Part shown: piece by piece, positions 33,371-41,383 of the stretch
Numbering within the stretch: position 1 is the stretch's first letter
Layout of the letters: every line of letters starts with the position of its first letter
Assembly: GCA_964540905.1 (NCBI GenBank)
Contig: CAZIOS010000018.1
Location: 1 to 48,228, forward strand
DNA length: 48,228 nt
Reading direction: 5' to 3'
Source: VAYN01 sp964540905
GTDB lineage: Bacteria; Actinomycetota; Thermoleophilia; Solirubrobacterales; 70-9
Notes under the pieces: model-generated
Databases searched by the model: none
Told to the model about the DNA's origin: nothing
The model's input: the letters and a program-made list of their open reading frames with translations, nothing else
Program-made: the position numbers and the translations under genes

Positions 33371-34354
33371 ATGGGCGAGTTCGAGCTGCTTGCACGGGTG
33401 CGGGAACGGCTCTCCCCACCCGGTTCACGGGTCCGGATCGGATCCGGGGACGACGCCGCCGTGACCTTGCCCGGCGGCGCCACCGCGACCTCGGTCGACG
33501 CCGTTGTCGAGGGAGTCCACTTTCGCCGCGGCCAGGCCACGCTGGCCCAGATCGGCCGCAAGGCGCTGGCCAGCGCGCTCTCCGACCTGGCGGCGATGGG
33601 CGCCGAGGCCGGCGAGGCCTACGTCGTCCTCGGCGTCCCACCCGACCTCGACGAGGAGGGCTGCCTGGAGCTGCTCGACGGGCTGCTCGACCTCGCCGCG
33701 ACGACCGGGACGACGCTCGCCGGCGGCGACGTCAGCCGCGCCCCGGCCCTGACCCTCGCCGTCACCGTCGTCGGCCACGCCCCCAGCCCCGAGCGGCTGA
33801 TCGGCCGCGGCGGCGCCCGGCCCGGCGATGTCCTCGTCCTCAGCGGCGAGCTCGGCGGCGCCGCCGCCGGCCTGCTGCTGCTCGAGCACCCCCAGCTCGG
33901 CGACTCGCTCAGCCACCGCGGCGCCGCGCACCTGCGCGCCCGCCAGCTCGAACCGACCCCGCGCCTGGCCACGGGCCGGGCGCTGGCGGCGACGGGAGCA
34001 AGGGCGCTGATCGACCTCAGCGACGGGCTGGCCGGCGACGCCCGCCACCTGGCCGCGGCCAGCGGCGTCCGGCTCGAGATCGACGCCGCCGCCCTGCCCC
34101 TGGCCGCGGGCCTGGCCGAGCTCGCGACCGCCGCCGGCCGCGACCCGCTCGAGCTCGCCGCCGGCGGCGGCGAGGACTACGAGCTGCTTGCGGCCCTGCC
34201 TCCCGAGTGCCTGGACGCGGCGTCCGGCGCGGTCGCCGCCACGGGCGAGACGACGCTGACGGCGATCGGCTGTGCCCGCGCCGGCGCGGGCGTCGAGATC
34301 AGGCGGCCCGGCGGGGGGACGCTGACGGTGGCGGGGTACGACCAGCTCCGCTGA
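33371..34354 (+). CDS. thiL: Thiamine-monophosphate kinase
   Basis: A 327-residue member of the PurM/AIR-synthase-like fold that phosphorylates thiamine monophosphate to thiamine diphosphate using ATP and Mg. The N-terminal metal-binding segment IGSGDDAAV is typical, as are TSVDAVVEGVHF, GRKALASALSDLAAMGA, TTLAGGDVSRA, ALIDLSDGLAGDA and AAGGGEDYELLAAL. Length is normal for the family. ATG 33371 is supported by GATAGT 6 nt upstream. Its last ~56 bp are overlapped on the other strand by a small FlgM-like gene. Confidence 0.93.
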   Translation: MGEFELLARVRERLSPPGSRVRIGSGDDAAVTLPGGATATSVDAVVEGVHFRRGQATLAQIGRKALASALSDLAAMGAEAGEAYVVLGVPPDLDEEGCLELLDGLLDLAATTGTTLAGGDVSRAPALTLAVTVVGHAPSPERLIGRGGARPGDVLVLSGELGGAAAGLLLLEHPQLGDSLSHRGAAHLRARQLEPTPRLATGRALAATGARALIDLSDGLAGDARHLAAASGVRLEIDAAALPLAAGLAELATAAGRDPLELAAGGGEDYELLAALPPECLDAASGAVAATGETTLTAIGCARAGAGVEIRRPGGGTLTVAGYDQLR

Positions 34355-34481
34355 ACGAGCCGGTGCTGTTGACCAGCAGCTCCTTGACCCCACGCCGCTG
34401 CAGCATCGCGGCCGCGACCAGCGACGGGTCCGGCTTGTAGTGGCCCGCCTCGACCAGGGTCTTGAGTTCTTGCGGCTGCAT
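34299..34481 (-). CDS. Small protein resembling the FlgM C-terminal region
   Basis: A 60-residue protein. Residues 1-40 (MQPQELKTLVEAGHYKPDP, then SLVAAAMLQRRGVKELLV) have strongly GC3-biased codons and look like the helical C-terminal part of anti-sigma-28 factor FlgM. That region normally reads as a GxYxVDxxxVAxxML-type motif. The last ~18 codons overlap thiL and read as Ser/Pro-rich sequence. FlgM binds the flagellar sigma factor, but no flagellar genes are present here, so the partner is unknown. AAGAGT lies 6 nt upstream on its strand. It is too short for standard ORF cut-offs. Family assignment is tentative. Confidence 0.6.
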   Translation of the reverse strand: MQPQELKTLVEAGHYKPDPSLVAAAMLQRRGVKELLVNSTGSFSGAGRTPPPSASPRRAA

Positions 34482-34614
34482 CTCGCGACTCTTATCGACG
34501 CGGGGACCGGGACCCTTAGTTCTGGGTACTCGCATATGCGTCCAAAGCGGTCTCAGATTCGATCCACGAACCCGGTGGTTCGTTGAAACTCGCGCTCTCA
34601 CTACCCTTCAGTCC
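34482..34614. promoter_or_regulatory. Divergent region with palindrome and response-regulator promoter
   Basis: TACCCT (34602-34607) lies exactly 7 nt before GTG 34615, the response-regulator start. The perfect 10-bp palindrome CGCATATGCG (34531-34540) is a candidate operator. No gene is visible in between. Confidence 0.45.
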
Positions 34615-35310
34615 GTGGCTAATGGGTCGGCCCGCATCCTCCTCGTCGACGACGAGCAGTCGATACAGACGCTGCTGAGCTATCCCCTGCGCAAGGACGG
34701 CTACCACGTCACCTCCGCGCTCGACGGCGGCGAAGCGCTGCAGCGCTTCGCCGAGGGGCGCTTCGACCTCGTCATCCTCGACCTGATGCTGCCGCGGCTG
34801 GACGGGGTCGAGGTCTGCCGCCAGCTGCGCTCCCACAGCCAGGTGCCGATCATCATGCTGACCGCGAAAGGCAGCGAGACCGACAAGGTCGCCGGGCTCG
34901 AGGTCGGCGCCGACGACTACATCACCAAGCCGTTCTCGATGCGCGAGTTCCGCAGCCGCGTGAAAGCGGCGCTGCGGCGCTCGCGGATGGGCGGCGAGGC
35001 GCTCGGGGAGGAGTCGATCGAGAGCGGCGAGCTGACGATCGACTTCGACCGCCGCATGGTCACCCTGCACGAGGAGGAGATCCGCGTCACCTACGTCGAG
35101 TTCGAGATCCTCGGCGCCCTCGCCCGCTCGCCGGGGCGGGTGCTGACCCGCGAGACCCTGCTCGAGCACGTCTGGGGCGACTCCGAGTACCGCGACCCGC
35201 GCACCGTCGACGTCCACATCCGCCACCTGCGCGAGAAGCTCGAGCGCGACCCGAAGCTACCCGAGTTCCTCTTCACCGTGCGCGGGGTCGGCTACCGCTT
35301 CCGCGAGTAG
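34615..35310 (+). CDS. OmpR/PhoB-family response regulator
   Basis: A 231-residue regulator. The receiver (~7-122) has the acidic pair Asp12-Asp13, the phospho-acceptor Asp56 in DLVILDLMLPRLDG and the lysine in DDYITKPF. The C-terminal winged helix (~140-230) includes VTYVEFEILGALARSPGRVL, RTVDVHIRHLREKLE and FLFTVRGVGYRFRE, typical of OmpR/PhoB. GTG 34615 is chosen because TACCCT is 7 nt before it and the resulting length is normal; upstream codons lose bias. It is 7 bp upstream of the sensor kinase gene and forms an operon with it and the HtrA-like gene. Confidence 0.93.
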   Translation: MANGSARILLVDDEQSIQTLLSYPLRKDGYHVTSALDGGEALQRFAEGRFDLVILDLMLPRLDGVEVCRQLRSHSQVPIIMLTAKGSETDKVAGLEVGADDYITKPFSMREFRSRVKAALRRSRMGGEALGEESIESGELTIDFDRRMVTLHEEEIRVTYVEFEILGALARSPGRVLTRETLLEHVWGDSEYRDPRTVDVHIRHLREKLERDPKLPEFLFTVRGVGYRFRE

Positions 35311-35317
35311 GCCCTCG

Positions 35318-36376
35318 ATGCGGCGGCTGAAGCTCACCAACCTCGGCAGTCGGATCGCGACGATCTCGATCGCGATCGCGGTCGGCACCGTCGCCGTCAT
35401 CTACCTCTGCGCGGTGGCGATCGCCGGCGCCACCGACGCCAAGGGCGAGATCCTGATCGGCGGCGCGATCGCGATCGTCCTCGCCACCATGATCGGCCTC
35501 TATTACGCGCAGGCGGCGGCCAGCAACATCGCCAGCCTGCAGGAGGCCGCGCGCAAGGTCGCCGACGGCAACTTCGAGACGACGATCCCACTCGCCGCCG
35601 CCGGCCAGCTCGGCCAGCTGGCTCGCACCTTCAACGAGATGCAGCGACGTCTGGCCGAGCTCGACAGCGCCCGCAAGCAGTTCATCGCCAACGCCTCGCA
35701 CGAGCTGCGGACGCCGATCTTCAGCCTCGGCGGCTTCGTCGAGCTGCTCGAAGACGAGGACCCGAGCCCGGAGGAGCGGGCCGAGTTCGTGCGCACGATG
35801 CGCCAGCAGATCGAGCGCCTGACGAAGCTGACCGTCGACCTGCTCGACCTCTCCCAGCTCGACGCCGGGGCGATGGAGATACAGGCGCGCAGCGTCGACC
35901 TCGGCAGCGTCGCCCGCGAGGTCACGCGCGAGTTCGGCGCCCGCGCCGACCTGCGCGGCTCGCGGCTGCAGCTGCGCACCCCCGAGCAGCCCGCCATTGC
36001 CCGCGGCGACCCCGACCGGGTACGGCAGATCATCCGTATCCTGCTCGACAACGCCCTCACCCACACCCCCGAGGGCACCGAGGTAACCGTGACCACCTAC
36101 TCCGTCAACAACCGCGCCGAGCTGACCGTCTCCGACGAGGGGCCCGGGATCCCGCAGCGGGTCCAGAGCCGGATCTTCGAGCGCTTCTACACCGCCGACT
36201 CGGCCGGTGGCTCCGGCCTCGGCCTGGCGATCGCCAGCGAGCTGGCGCAGCGGATGGAGGGGCGGATCACGATCAGCTCCAGCCGCCGCTTCACCGCCTT
36301 CACCCTCGACCTGCCGCCGGCGGCGGCGGAGACCCCGTCGCGCCCCGCCGGCACCCTCGCCAAGGCCCGCGCGTGA
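35318..36376 (+). CDS. Sensor histidine kinase with minimal extracytoplasmic loop
   Basis: A 352-residue kinase. Two TM segments (~14-37 and ~46-64) are separated by only about eight residues, so it lacks a periplasmic sensor domain, which points to sensing within the membrane. A HAMP-like region follows (NIASLQEAARKVADGNFE), then HisKA with the phospho-His128 in ANASHELRTPIFSL, and a HATPase domain (LLDNALTHTPEGTEV, VSDEGPGIP, GGSGLGLAIASEL). The stop overlaps the next GTG by four bases (GTGA). It should phosphorylate the response regulator just upstream; the signal is unknown. Confidence 0.93.
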   Translation: MRRLKLTNLGSRIATISIAIAVGTVAVIYLCAVAIAGATDAKGEILIGGAIAIVLATMIGLYYAQAAASNIASLQEAARKVADGNFETTIPLAAAGQLGQLARTFNEMQRRLAELDSARKQFIANASHELRTPIFSLGGFVELLEDEDPSPEERAEFVRTMRQQIERLTKLTVDLLDLSQLDAGAMEIQARSVDLGSVAREVTREFGARADLRGSRLQLRTPEQPAIARGDPDRVRQIIRILLDNALTHTPEGTEVTVTTYSVNNRAELTVSDEGPGIPQRVQSRIFERFYTADSAGGSGLGLAIASELAQRMEGRITISSSRRFTAFTLDLPPAAAETPSRPAGTLAKARA

Positions 36377-37518
36377 GCCGGCGGCTGGCGCTGGCGCCAC
36401 TGCTGCTCTGCCTGGCCCTGCTCGCCGGCTGCGGCTCCGGCGGCGGCGGCTCGAGCACGACCTCGGTGGCGGCGGCGCCAGCCCAACAGCAGCAGCCGCA
36501 GGTGATCGTCGAGGCCGCCGACAACGGCTTCGACGCCGCCCAGGTCTTCCGCGAGGCCTCCCCCGGCGTGGTCACGATCCGCTCCGTGTTCGAAAACGGC
36601 GCCGCCGAGGGCTCGGGCTTCGTCCTCAACAAGGAAGGTGAAATCGTCACCAACGCCCACGTCGTCACCGACGACTCCGGCGGCCCCCGCAAGCCGGCCA
36701 AGGAAGTCTTCATCGAATTCCCCGACCGCAACGTGGTCGCCGCCAAGATCCTCGGCTTCGACCCCTTCGCCGACGTCGCCCTGCTCAAGGTCGATCCCGA
36801 CGGCCTCAGCCTGCACCCGCTGCAGCTCGGCAGCGACCACGACCTCGCGGTCGGCCAGCCGGTGGCGGCGATCGGCAGCCCCTTCGGCGAGCAGCAGTCG
36901 CTCTCGGTCGGCGTCGTCTCCGCCACCGACCGCTCGGTCAAATCGCTGACCCAGTTCGAGATCGAGGGGGCGATCCAGACCGACGCCTCGATCAACCCCG
37001 GCAACTCGGGCGGGCCGCTGCTCGACGCCAACGCCCGCGTGCTCGGCATCAACGAGCAGATCGAGACCGACTCCGGCTCCAACTCCGGCGTCGGCTTCGC
37101 GGTGCCGATCTCGGCGATCAAGCGGTCGGTGGCCCAACTGCAGGAAACGGGTAGCGCCGAATACGCCTACATCGGCGTCTCCAGCCAGGCGCTCTACCCG
37201 CAGCTGGCGGAAAAGCTCGGCCTCGACACGACCTTCGGCGGCCTCCTGGCCGAAGTCGTCCCCGGCGGCCCCGCCGACAAGGCCGGCCTCGAAGGCGGCG
37301 ACAAGAAGCTCCAGTTCCAGGCCGCCGAATACCGCACCGGCGGCGACGTCATCCTCCAGGTCGAAGGCCACGACGTCGTCCTCCCCGACGACCTCGCCCG
37401 CTTCATCGCCGCCAAGAAACCGGGCGAAAAGGTGACCCTGACCGTCCTCCACGACGGCAAGCGCGAGCAGGTCGAAGTGACCCTGGGCAAGCGCCCGGAC
37501 AAGGTCTCGGCCGGCTGA
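36373..37518 (+). CDS. Lipid-anchored HtrA/DegP-type serine protease with PDZ domain
   Basis: A 381-residue lipoprotein: signal MSRRLALAPLLLCLALLAGC with lipobox LLAGC and lipidated Cys20, then a Ser/Thr/Gln linker. The trypsin-like domain has His96 (IVTNAHVV), Asp134 (PFADVALLKV) and Ser212 (INPGNSGGPLLD), the full catalytic triad. A PDZ domain (~270-370) follows (GGLLAEVVPGGPADKAGL). GTG 36373 overlaps the kinase stop, so the protease is translationally coupled to a two-component system, as in envelope-stress circuits where HtrA degrades misfolded exported proteins. That function is inferred from family and context. Confidence 0.93.
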   Translation: MSRRLALAPLLLCLALLAGCGSGGGGSSTTSVAAAPAQQQQPQVIVEAADNGFDAAQVFREASPGVVTIRSVFENGAAEGSGFVLNKEGEIVTNAHVVTDDSGGPRKPAKEVFIEFPDRNVVAAKILGFDPFADVALLKVDPDGLSLHPLQLGSDHDLAVGQPVAAIGSPFGEQQSLSVGVVSATDRSVKSLTQFEIEGAIQTDASINPGNSGGPLLDANARVLGINEQIETDSGSNSGVGFAVPISAIKRSVAQLQETGSAEYAYIGVSSQALYPQLAEKLGLDTTFGGLLAEVVPGGPADKAGLEGGDKKLQFQAAEYRTGGDVILQVEGHDVVLPDDLARFIAAKKPGEKVTLTVLHDGKREQVEVTLGKRPDKVSAG

Positions 37519-37542
37519 CCGTCGCCGCGCCGCCGGACGCTG

Positions 37543-37548
37543 TAGAAC
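37543..37548 (+). promoter_or_regulatory. -10-like element for treT
   Basis: TAGAAC lies 7 nt before the TTG at 37556. The last base is C, so the match to TANNNT is imperfect, but the spacing is the same as at other starts. Confidence 0.35.
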
Positions 37549-37555
37549 TCCGGCC

Positions 37556-38800
37556 TTGCTTCAGGAAGTCGCACTCGGCCAGAAGTCCCTCACCGACTAC
37601 ACCCACATAGTCGGCAAAGAGACGACCGAGCGGATCCGCGAGCTGGCCGAGCCGCTGCGCGGCAAGCGCGTCCTCCACGTCAGCGCCACCGCCTTCGGCG
37701 GCGGCGTCTCCGAGATCCTCTACACGATCGTGCCGCTGATGCGCGACGTCGGCCTCGACGCCCACTGGCACGTGATCTTCGGCAAGGAGGAGTTCTTCAA
37801 CGCGACCAAGCTCCTCCACAACTCGCTGCAGGGGGCGGAGGAGACGCTCAGCGACGAGCAGTGGCGGCTGTTCGACGAGATCAACCAGATGAACGCCGAG
37901 GGCCTCGAAGGCGAATGGGACGCGGTGATCGTCCACGACCCGCAGCCGATCGGCCTGCGCCGCGGCGCCCTGGAGAAGGGCCGGCGCTGGATCTGGCGCT
38001 GCCACATCGACCTCTCGACGCCAAACCCCGCCCCGATCGCCCGCCTGCTGCCGCTGATCGAGGAGTACGACGCCAGCGTCTGGCACCTGCCCGCCTACGT
38101 CCCGGCGGGGATGGACGGCAGGGGCCGCGACGGGGTCAACATCATCCCGCCGGCGATCGACCCGCTCTCGCCGAAGAACATGGCCTTCTCGCCCGAGGAC
38201 GCGGCCTTCGTCTGCCGCCAGTTCGGGATCGACGTCGACCGCCCGCTGCTCACCCAGGTCTCCCGCTTCGACCCCTGGAAGGACCCGATCGGCGTCATCG
38301 ACGCCTACCGCGAGGTGACCGAGCAGGTCCCGGAGGCGCAGCTGGCGATGGTCGGCTCGATGGCGAGCGACGACCCCGAGGGCCGCGAGTACTTCCAGAA
38401 GACCTACGAATACGCCGACAACGACCCCGACATCAAGATTCTCAGCAACCTCAACAACGTCGGCGCGATCGAGGTCAACGCCTTCCAGTCGCAGTCCGAC
38501 GTCTGCCTGCAGAAGTCGATTCGCGAGGGCTTCGGCCTGACCGTGACCGAGGCGCTGTGGAAGGGAAGGCCGACGATCGGCGGCAACGTCGGCGGCATCC
38601 CGCTGCAGATCTCCGACGGCGAGACCGGCTTCCTCGTCGACTCCCCCTCCGCCTGCGCCCAGCGCAGCCTCGAGATCCTCGCCGACCCGGAGCTGGGCAA
38701 GCGGCTGGGGCGCGCCGGCAAGGAGCACGCCCGCCGCGAGTTCCTCTCGCCGCGGCTGCTGCGCGACTGGCTCGGGCTGCTGGCAGACCTCGATACCTGA
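37556..38800 (+). CDS. treT: Trehalose glycosyltransferring synthase (TreT type)
   Basis: A 414-residue GT4-type enzyme. TreT makes trehalose from an NDP-glucose and glucose, reversibly. The N-terminal motif VSATAFGGGVSEILYTIVP and the segment HWHVIFGKEEFFNATKLLHN are close to known TreT proteins, followed by HDPQPIGLR, HIDLSTPNP and the GT4 motif IREGFGLTVTEALWKGRP with its glutamates. It starts at TTG 37556; TAGAAC 7 nt before it agrees. It precedes an OtsA-like gene by 51 bp, so two separate trehalose routes lie side by side. Function is assigned by family resemblance; the nucleotide donor is not known. Confidence 0.88.
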   Translation: MLQEVALGQKSLTDYTHIVGKETTERIRELAEPLRGKRVLHVSATAFGGGVSEILYTIVPLMRDVGLDAHWHVIFGKEEFFNATKLLHNSLQGAEETLSDEQWRLFDEINQMNAEGLEGEWDAVIVHDPQPIGLRRGALEKGRRWIWRCHIDLSTPNPAPIARLLPLIEEYDASVWHLPAYVPAGMDGRGRDGVNIIPPAIDPLSPKNMAFSPEDAAFVCRQFGIDVDRPLLTQVSRFDPWKDPIGVIDAYREVTEQVPEAQLAMVGSMASDDPEGREYFQKTYEYADNDPDIKILSNLNNVGAIEVNAFQSQSDVCLQKSIREGFGLTVTEALWKGRPTIGGNVGGIPLQISDGETGFLVDSPSACAQRSLEILADPELGKRLGRAGKEHARREFLSPRLLRDWLGLLADLDT

Positions 38801-38838
38801 CCCCCCGCGGGACTCCCGGGGACCCCGAGTCGACCGCG

Positions 38839-38844
38839 TAATCT
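38839..38844 (+). promoter_or_regulatory. -10 element for the otsA-like gene
   Basis: TAATCT lies 7 nt before GTG 38852, in the 51-bp gap after treT. It suggests the OtsA-like gene has its own leaderless promoter. Confidence 0.5.
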
Positions 38845-38851
38845 CTGCGGC

Positions 38852-40312
38852 GTGGACTCCTCGCCGTTGATCATCGTCTCGAACCGGGGGCCGCTCCAGT
38901 TCGAGCGCAGCGAGGAGGGGGAGCGGACGCTGCGCCGCGGCGGCGGCGGCCTGGTGACGGCGCTCTCGGGCCTGGTCTCCCACCGCGAGGCGCTCTGGAT
39001 CGCCTCGGCGATGAGCGACGAGGACATCGCCGTCTCGGAAGAGCGCGGCGGCCCGGTCGAGCTCTCGATCGACGGCATCGATTACCGGGTCCTGCTGGTC
39101 GGCAGCGACGCCGAGGCCTACGACCGCTTCTACAACGTGATCGCCAACCCGATCCTCTGGTTCATCCAGCACTACCTCTGGGACCTCTCCAACGCACCGG
39201 ACATCCGCCAGGAGGAGCTCGACGCCTGGGACTTCGGCTACCAGGCGGTCAACCGCGACATCGCCGCCGCGGTGCTGGCGCAGATCGAGGGCCAGGAGCG
39301 GCCGCTGGTGATGCTGCACGACTACCACCTCTACACCGCCCCGGGGATGATCCGCGAGCGCCGTCCCGACGTCTTCCTCCACCACTTCGTCCACATCCCC
39401 TGGTCGCAGCCGGACAGCTGGCGGGTCCTGCCCGGCCGCATCCGCGAGGCGATCTTCGAGGGGATGCTGGCCAACGACATCATCGGCTTCCACACCCACG
39501 CCTACTGCATCAACTTCCTGCGCTGCTGCGACGAACTGCTGGAAGCCGACGTCGACTACCTGAACGGCGAAGTCCGCTACGACGGCCGCCGCACGCTGGC
39601 CCGCGCCTACCCGCTCTCGATCGACGCCGAACGGCTGCGGCGGGCGGCGGAGTCGACCGAGGTGGCCGAGGCCGAGCGCGAGGTGCTGGAGCGCCGCCGC
39701 AAGCACCTGATCATCCGCGTCGACCGCGCCGACCTCTCGAAGAACGTGCTGCGCGGCTTCACCGCCTTCGACACCTTCCTCAGCCAGCACCCGGAGTTCC
39801 GCGAAGAGGTCACCTTCATCGCCCACCTGCAGCCCTCGCGCCAGGACGTCCCCGAGTACGCCGAGTACCTGGAGCGGATCGAGGCGCTGGTCGCGGTCGT
39901 CAACCACCGCCACGGGACCACCGACTGGATGCCGATCGACCTCAAGATCTACGAGAACTTCCACGACGCCGTCGCCCGCTACAAGCACTTCGACCTGTTG
40001 ATGGTCAACGCAATCTTCGACGGCATGAACCTGGTCGCCAAGGAGGCGCCGGCGGTCAACACCCGCGACGGGGTGCTGATGCTCTCCGAGAACACCGGCT
40101 CGCACGAAGAGCTGGGCGACTGCGTGCTCTCGGTCAACCCCTTCGACATCCAGGAGCAGGCCGACGCGATCTACCGCGCCCTGACCATGGACCCCGAGGA
40201 GCGCCGCCTGCGGGCGGAGCGGCTGAAGGAGATCATCTTCGCCCGCAACCCCGGCGACTGGGTCGACGACCAGCTGCGCGACATCGACGAACTGCGCGAG
40301 GCGCTGGCCTGA
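38852..40312 (+). CDS. otsA: GT20 trehalose-6-phosphate synthase-like protein
   Basis: A 486-residue GT20 protein. OtsA joins UDP-glucose and glucose-6-phosphate to make trehalose-6-phosphate. Family motifs are LIIVSNRGPLQF, GGGLVTALSGLVS, MLHDYHLY, HHFVHIPWSQPD, NDIIGFHTHAY, IFDGMNLVAKEA and LSENTGSHEELG. The usual R-x-DYxKG segment reads VDRADLSKNVLRG, so Arg and Lys are kept but the Tyr-Gly context is changed; the sugar acceptor may differ (for example glycerol-3-phosphate as in related synthases). No OtsB-like phosphatase is visible in the window. Start GTG 38852 is supported by TAATCT 7 nt upstream. Confidence 0.85.
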   Translation: MDSSPLIIVSNRGPLQFERSEEGERTLRRGGGGLVTALSGLVSHREALWIASAMSDEDIAVSEERGGPVELSIDGIDYRVLLVGSDAEAYDRFYNVIANPILWFIQHYLWDLSNAPDIRQEELDAWDFGYQAVNRDIAAAVLAQIEGQERPLVMLHDYHLYTAPGMIRERRPDVFLHHFVHIPWSQPDSWRVLPGRIREAIFEGMLANDIIGFHTHAYCINFLRCCDELLEADVDYLNGEVRYDGRRTLARAYPLSIDAERLRRAAESTEVAEAEREVLERRRKHLIIRVDRADLSKNVLRGFTAFDTFLSQHPEFREEVTFIAHLQPSRQDVPEYAEYLERIEALVAVVNHRHGTTDWMPIDLKIYENFHDAVARYKHFDLLMVNAIFDGMNLVAKEAPAVNTRDGVLMLSENTGSHEELGDCVLSVNPFDIQEQADAIYRALTMDPEERRLRAERLKEIIFARNPGDWVDDQLRDIDELREALA

Positions 40313-40349
40313 GGGGGAGAACCGACGCCCCCGGCGGCCTTGGGTCGCC

Positions 40350-40799
40350 ATGCGTGGGATCAAGGTGCGTTGGGGGACGGCGGGGAAGCTGGCGCTGGCG
40401 CTTGCCGGCGGGCTGCTGGCACTGCAGCTGCTCCCAGGCCTGCTGAAGCCACCCGCGCCGCCGCCGCTGGCGGCCGACGTCGGACTCCCCCACCCAACCG
40501 AGCGCGACCGCCCTTTCTCCCGCATAGCGGTAGAAAAGAAGCTCGCCCCCGAGCGGCGGCGGCGGAAGCAGGCGAGGCCGAAGCGGAGAAAACCGCCGAA
40601 GGCACCGCAACGCAGGCGCCATGGCCACAAGCCGCAGCGACGACAGGGTCGGCATCCGGTACCCGTGCCGCCACCGCCAGCCGCCCCGCCGCCGGCGCCC
40701 GAAGCCGCATCCGTCCCTCCCTCCGAACCCCCACCACCCGCCCCGGCCCCGCCTCCCCCACCTCCGAGCGACGGATCGATCGAGTTCGCCCCGCATTGA
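40350..40799 (+). CDS. Membrane-anchored Pro-rich basic protein (hypothetical)
   Basis: A 149-residue protein with a short basic start, one hydrophobic segment (KLALALAGGLLALQLLPGLL), a strongly basic middle (RRRRKQARPKRRKPPKAP) and a proline-rich end (VPPSEPPPPAPAPPPP). This looks like a single-pass membrane or wall-spanning anchor with an extended exterior. It belongs to no family I recognise. Codon bias is normal and it sits 37 bp after the OtsA-like gene and 54 bp before rpsF. Low-complexity composition means the gene call is only moderately supported. Confidence 0.6.
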   Translation: MRGIKVRWGTAGKLALALAGGLLALQLLPGLLKPPAPPPLAADVGLPHPTERDRPFSRIAVEKKLAPERRRRKQARPKRRKPPKAPQRRRHGHKPQRRQGRHPVPVPPPPAAPPPAPEAASVPPSEPPPPAPAPPPPPPSDGSIEFAPH

Positions 40800-40801
40800 T
40801 T

Positions 40802-40842
40802 GGAGGTCCGGCCACCTCCCGTGCGAATCCCACCGCTATAGT
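40802..40842 (+). promoter_or_regulatory. rpsF upstream hairpin and -10 element
   Basis: A 6-bp stem (GGAGGT 40802-40807, ACCTCC 40814-40819) could end the preceding transcript. TATAGT (40837-40842) is a strong -10 match, 11 nt before the rpsF TTG, so its mRNA would have only a few leader bases. Confidence 0.5.
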
Positions 40843-40853
40843 CCCTCGCCGTT

Positions 40854-41273
40854 TTGGCAGCCCCCCGCGAATACGAGCTGGTCCTGATGCTGGACCCCCA
40901 ACTGGACGCCCCCGCGCGAGACGCGCTGGCGGCCGATGCCCGTGGCCAGATCGAGGCCAGCGGCAGCCTCAAGCACGAGAACAGCTGGGGCCTGCGCAAG
41001 ATGGCCTACGAGATCAACCGCCGGACCGAGGCCGACTACCGCTGGCTCCGCTTCGAGGCGCCGAGCGAGCTGCTCGATTCGCTCGACCACAACCTGAAGA
41101 TCGCCGACGGCGTCCTGCGCTTCCGGATCTTCAAAGTCGATCCGGCCGCGCCCGTGATCGTGCCACCGGCGACCAGCGCCGCCCCCGGGCCGCGCGAGCG
41201 GGCGCCGCAGGGCGTCGGCGAGGATCGCGGCGACTCCGCCGGCGACGCCGACGCCGACGCCGCCGACGAGTAG
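40854..41273 (+). CDS. rpsF: Ribosomal protein bS6 with acidic C-terminal extension
   Basis: A 139-residue S6, longer than the common ~95-residue form. The core (REYELVLMLDPQL ... SWGLRKMAYEINRRTEADYRWLRFEA ... LKIADGVLRFRIFKV) is typical, and binds S18 in the 30S platform. A variable tail is rich in Ala, Gly and Asp (DADADAADE) and is probably disordered. It starts with TTG 40854 (decoded as Met). The order S6-SSB-S18-L9-DnaB downstream is widely conserved in bacteria, which supports the calls of its neighbours. Confidence 0.95.
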   Translation: MAAPREYELVLMLDPQLDAPARDALAADARGQIEASGSLKHENSWGLRKMAYEINRRTEADYRWLRFEAPSELLDSLDHNLKIADGVLRFRIFKVDPAAPVIVPPATSAAPGPRERAPQGVGEDRGDSAGDADADAADE

Positions 41274-41341
41274 CGGATAAGCGGCCGCTGTTTGCGAGGA
41301 ATGCCCTCCCCGAGGGGGAGAGATCGCGCCGCGCGCGCTCT

Positions 41342-41374
41342 TAGACTGGAGTTCAACAAGCGACTTCAGAGGGA
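41342..41374 (+). promoter_or_regulatory. ssb -10 and ribosome-binding site
   Basis: TAGACT (41342-41347) resembles a -10 and AGAGGGAG (41367-41374) is a good ribosome-binding site. The latter is ~9 nt before the TTG at 41384 but directly abuts the GTG at 41375, which favours the TTG as start. Here, unlike at most genes in the window, a leader is used. Confidence 0.5.
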
Positions 41375-41383
41375 GTGAGTGCC

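Noticed and set aside
34530..34600. tRNA-like stretch (GATTCGATCC with flanks)
   Set aside because: The T-loop-like sequence is there, but the surrounding stem does not pair and no acceptor or anticodon arms can be drawn.
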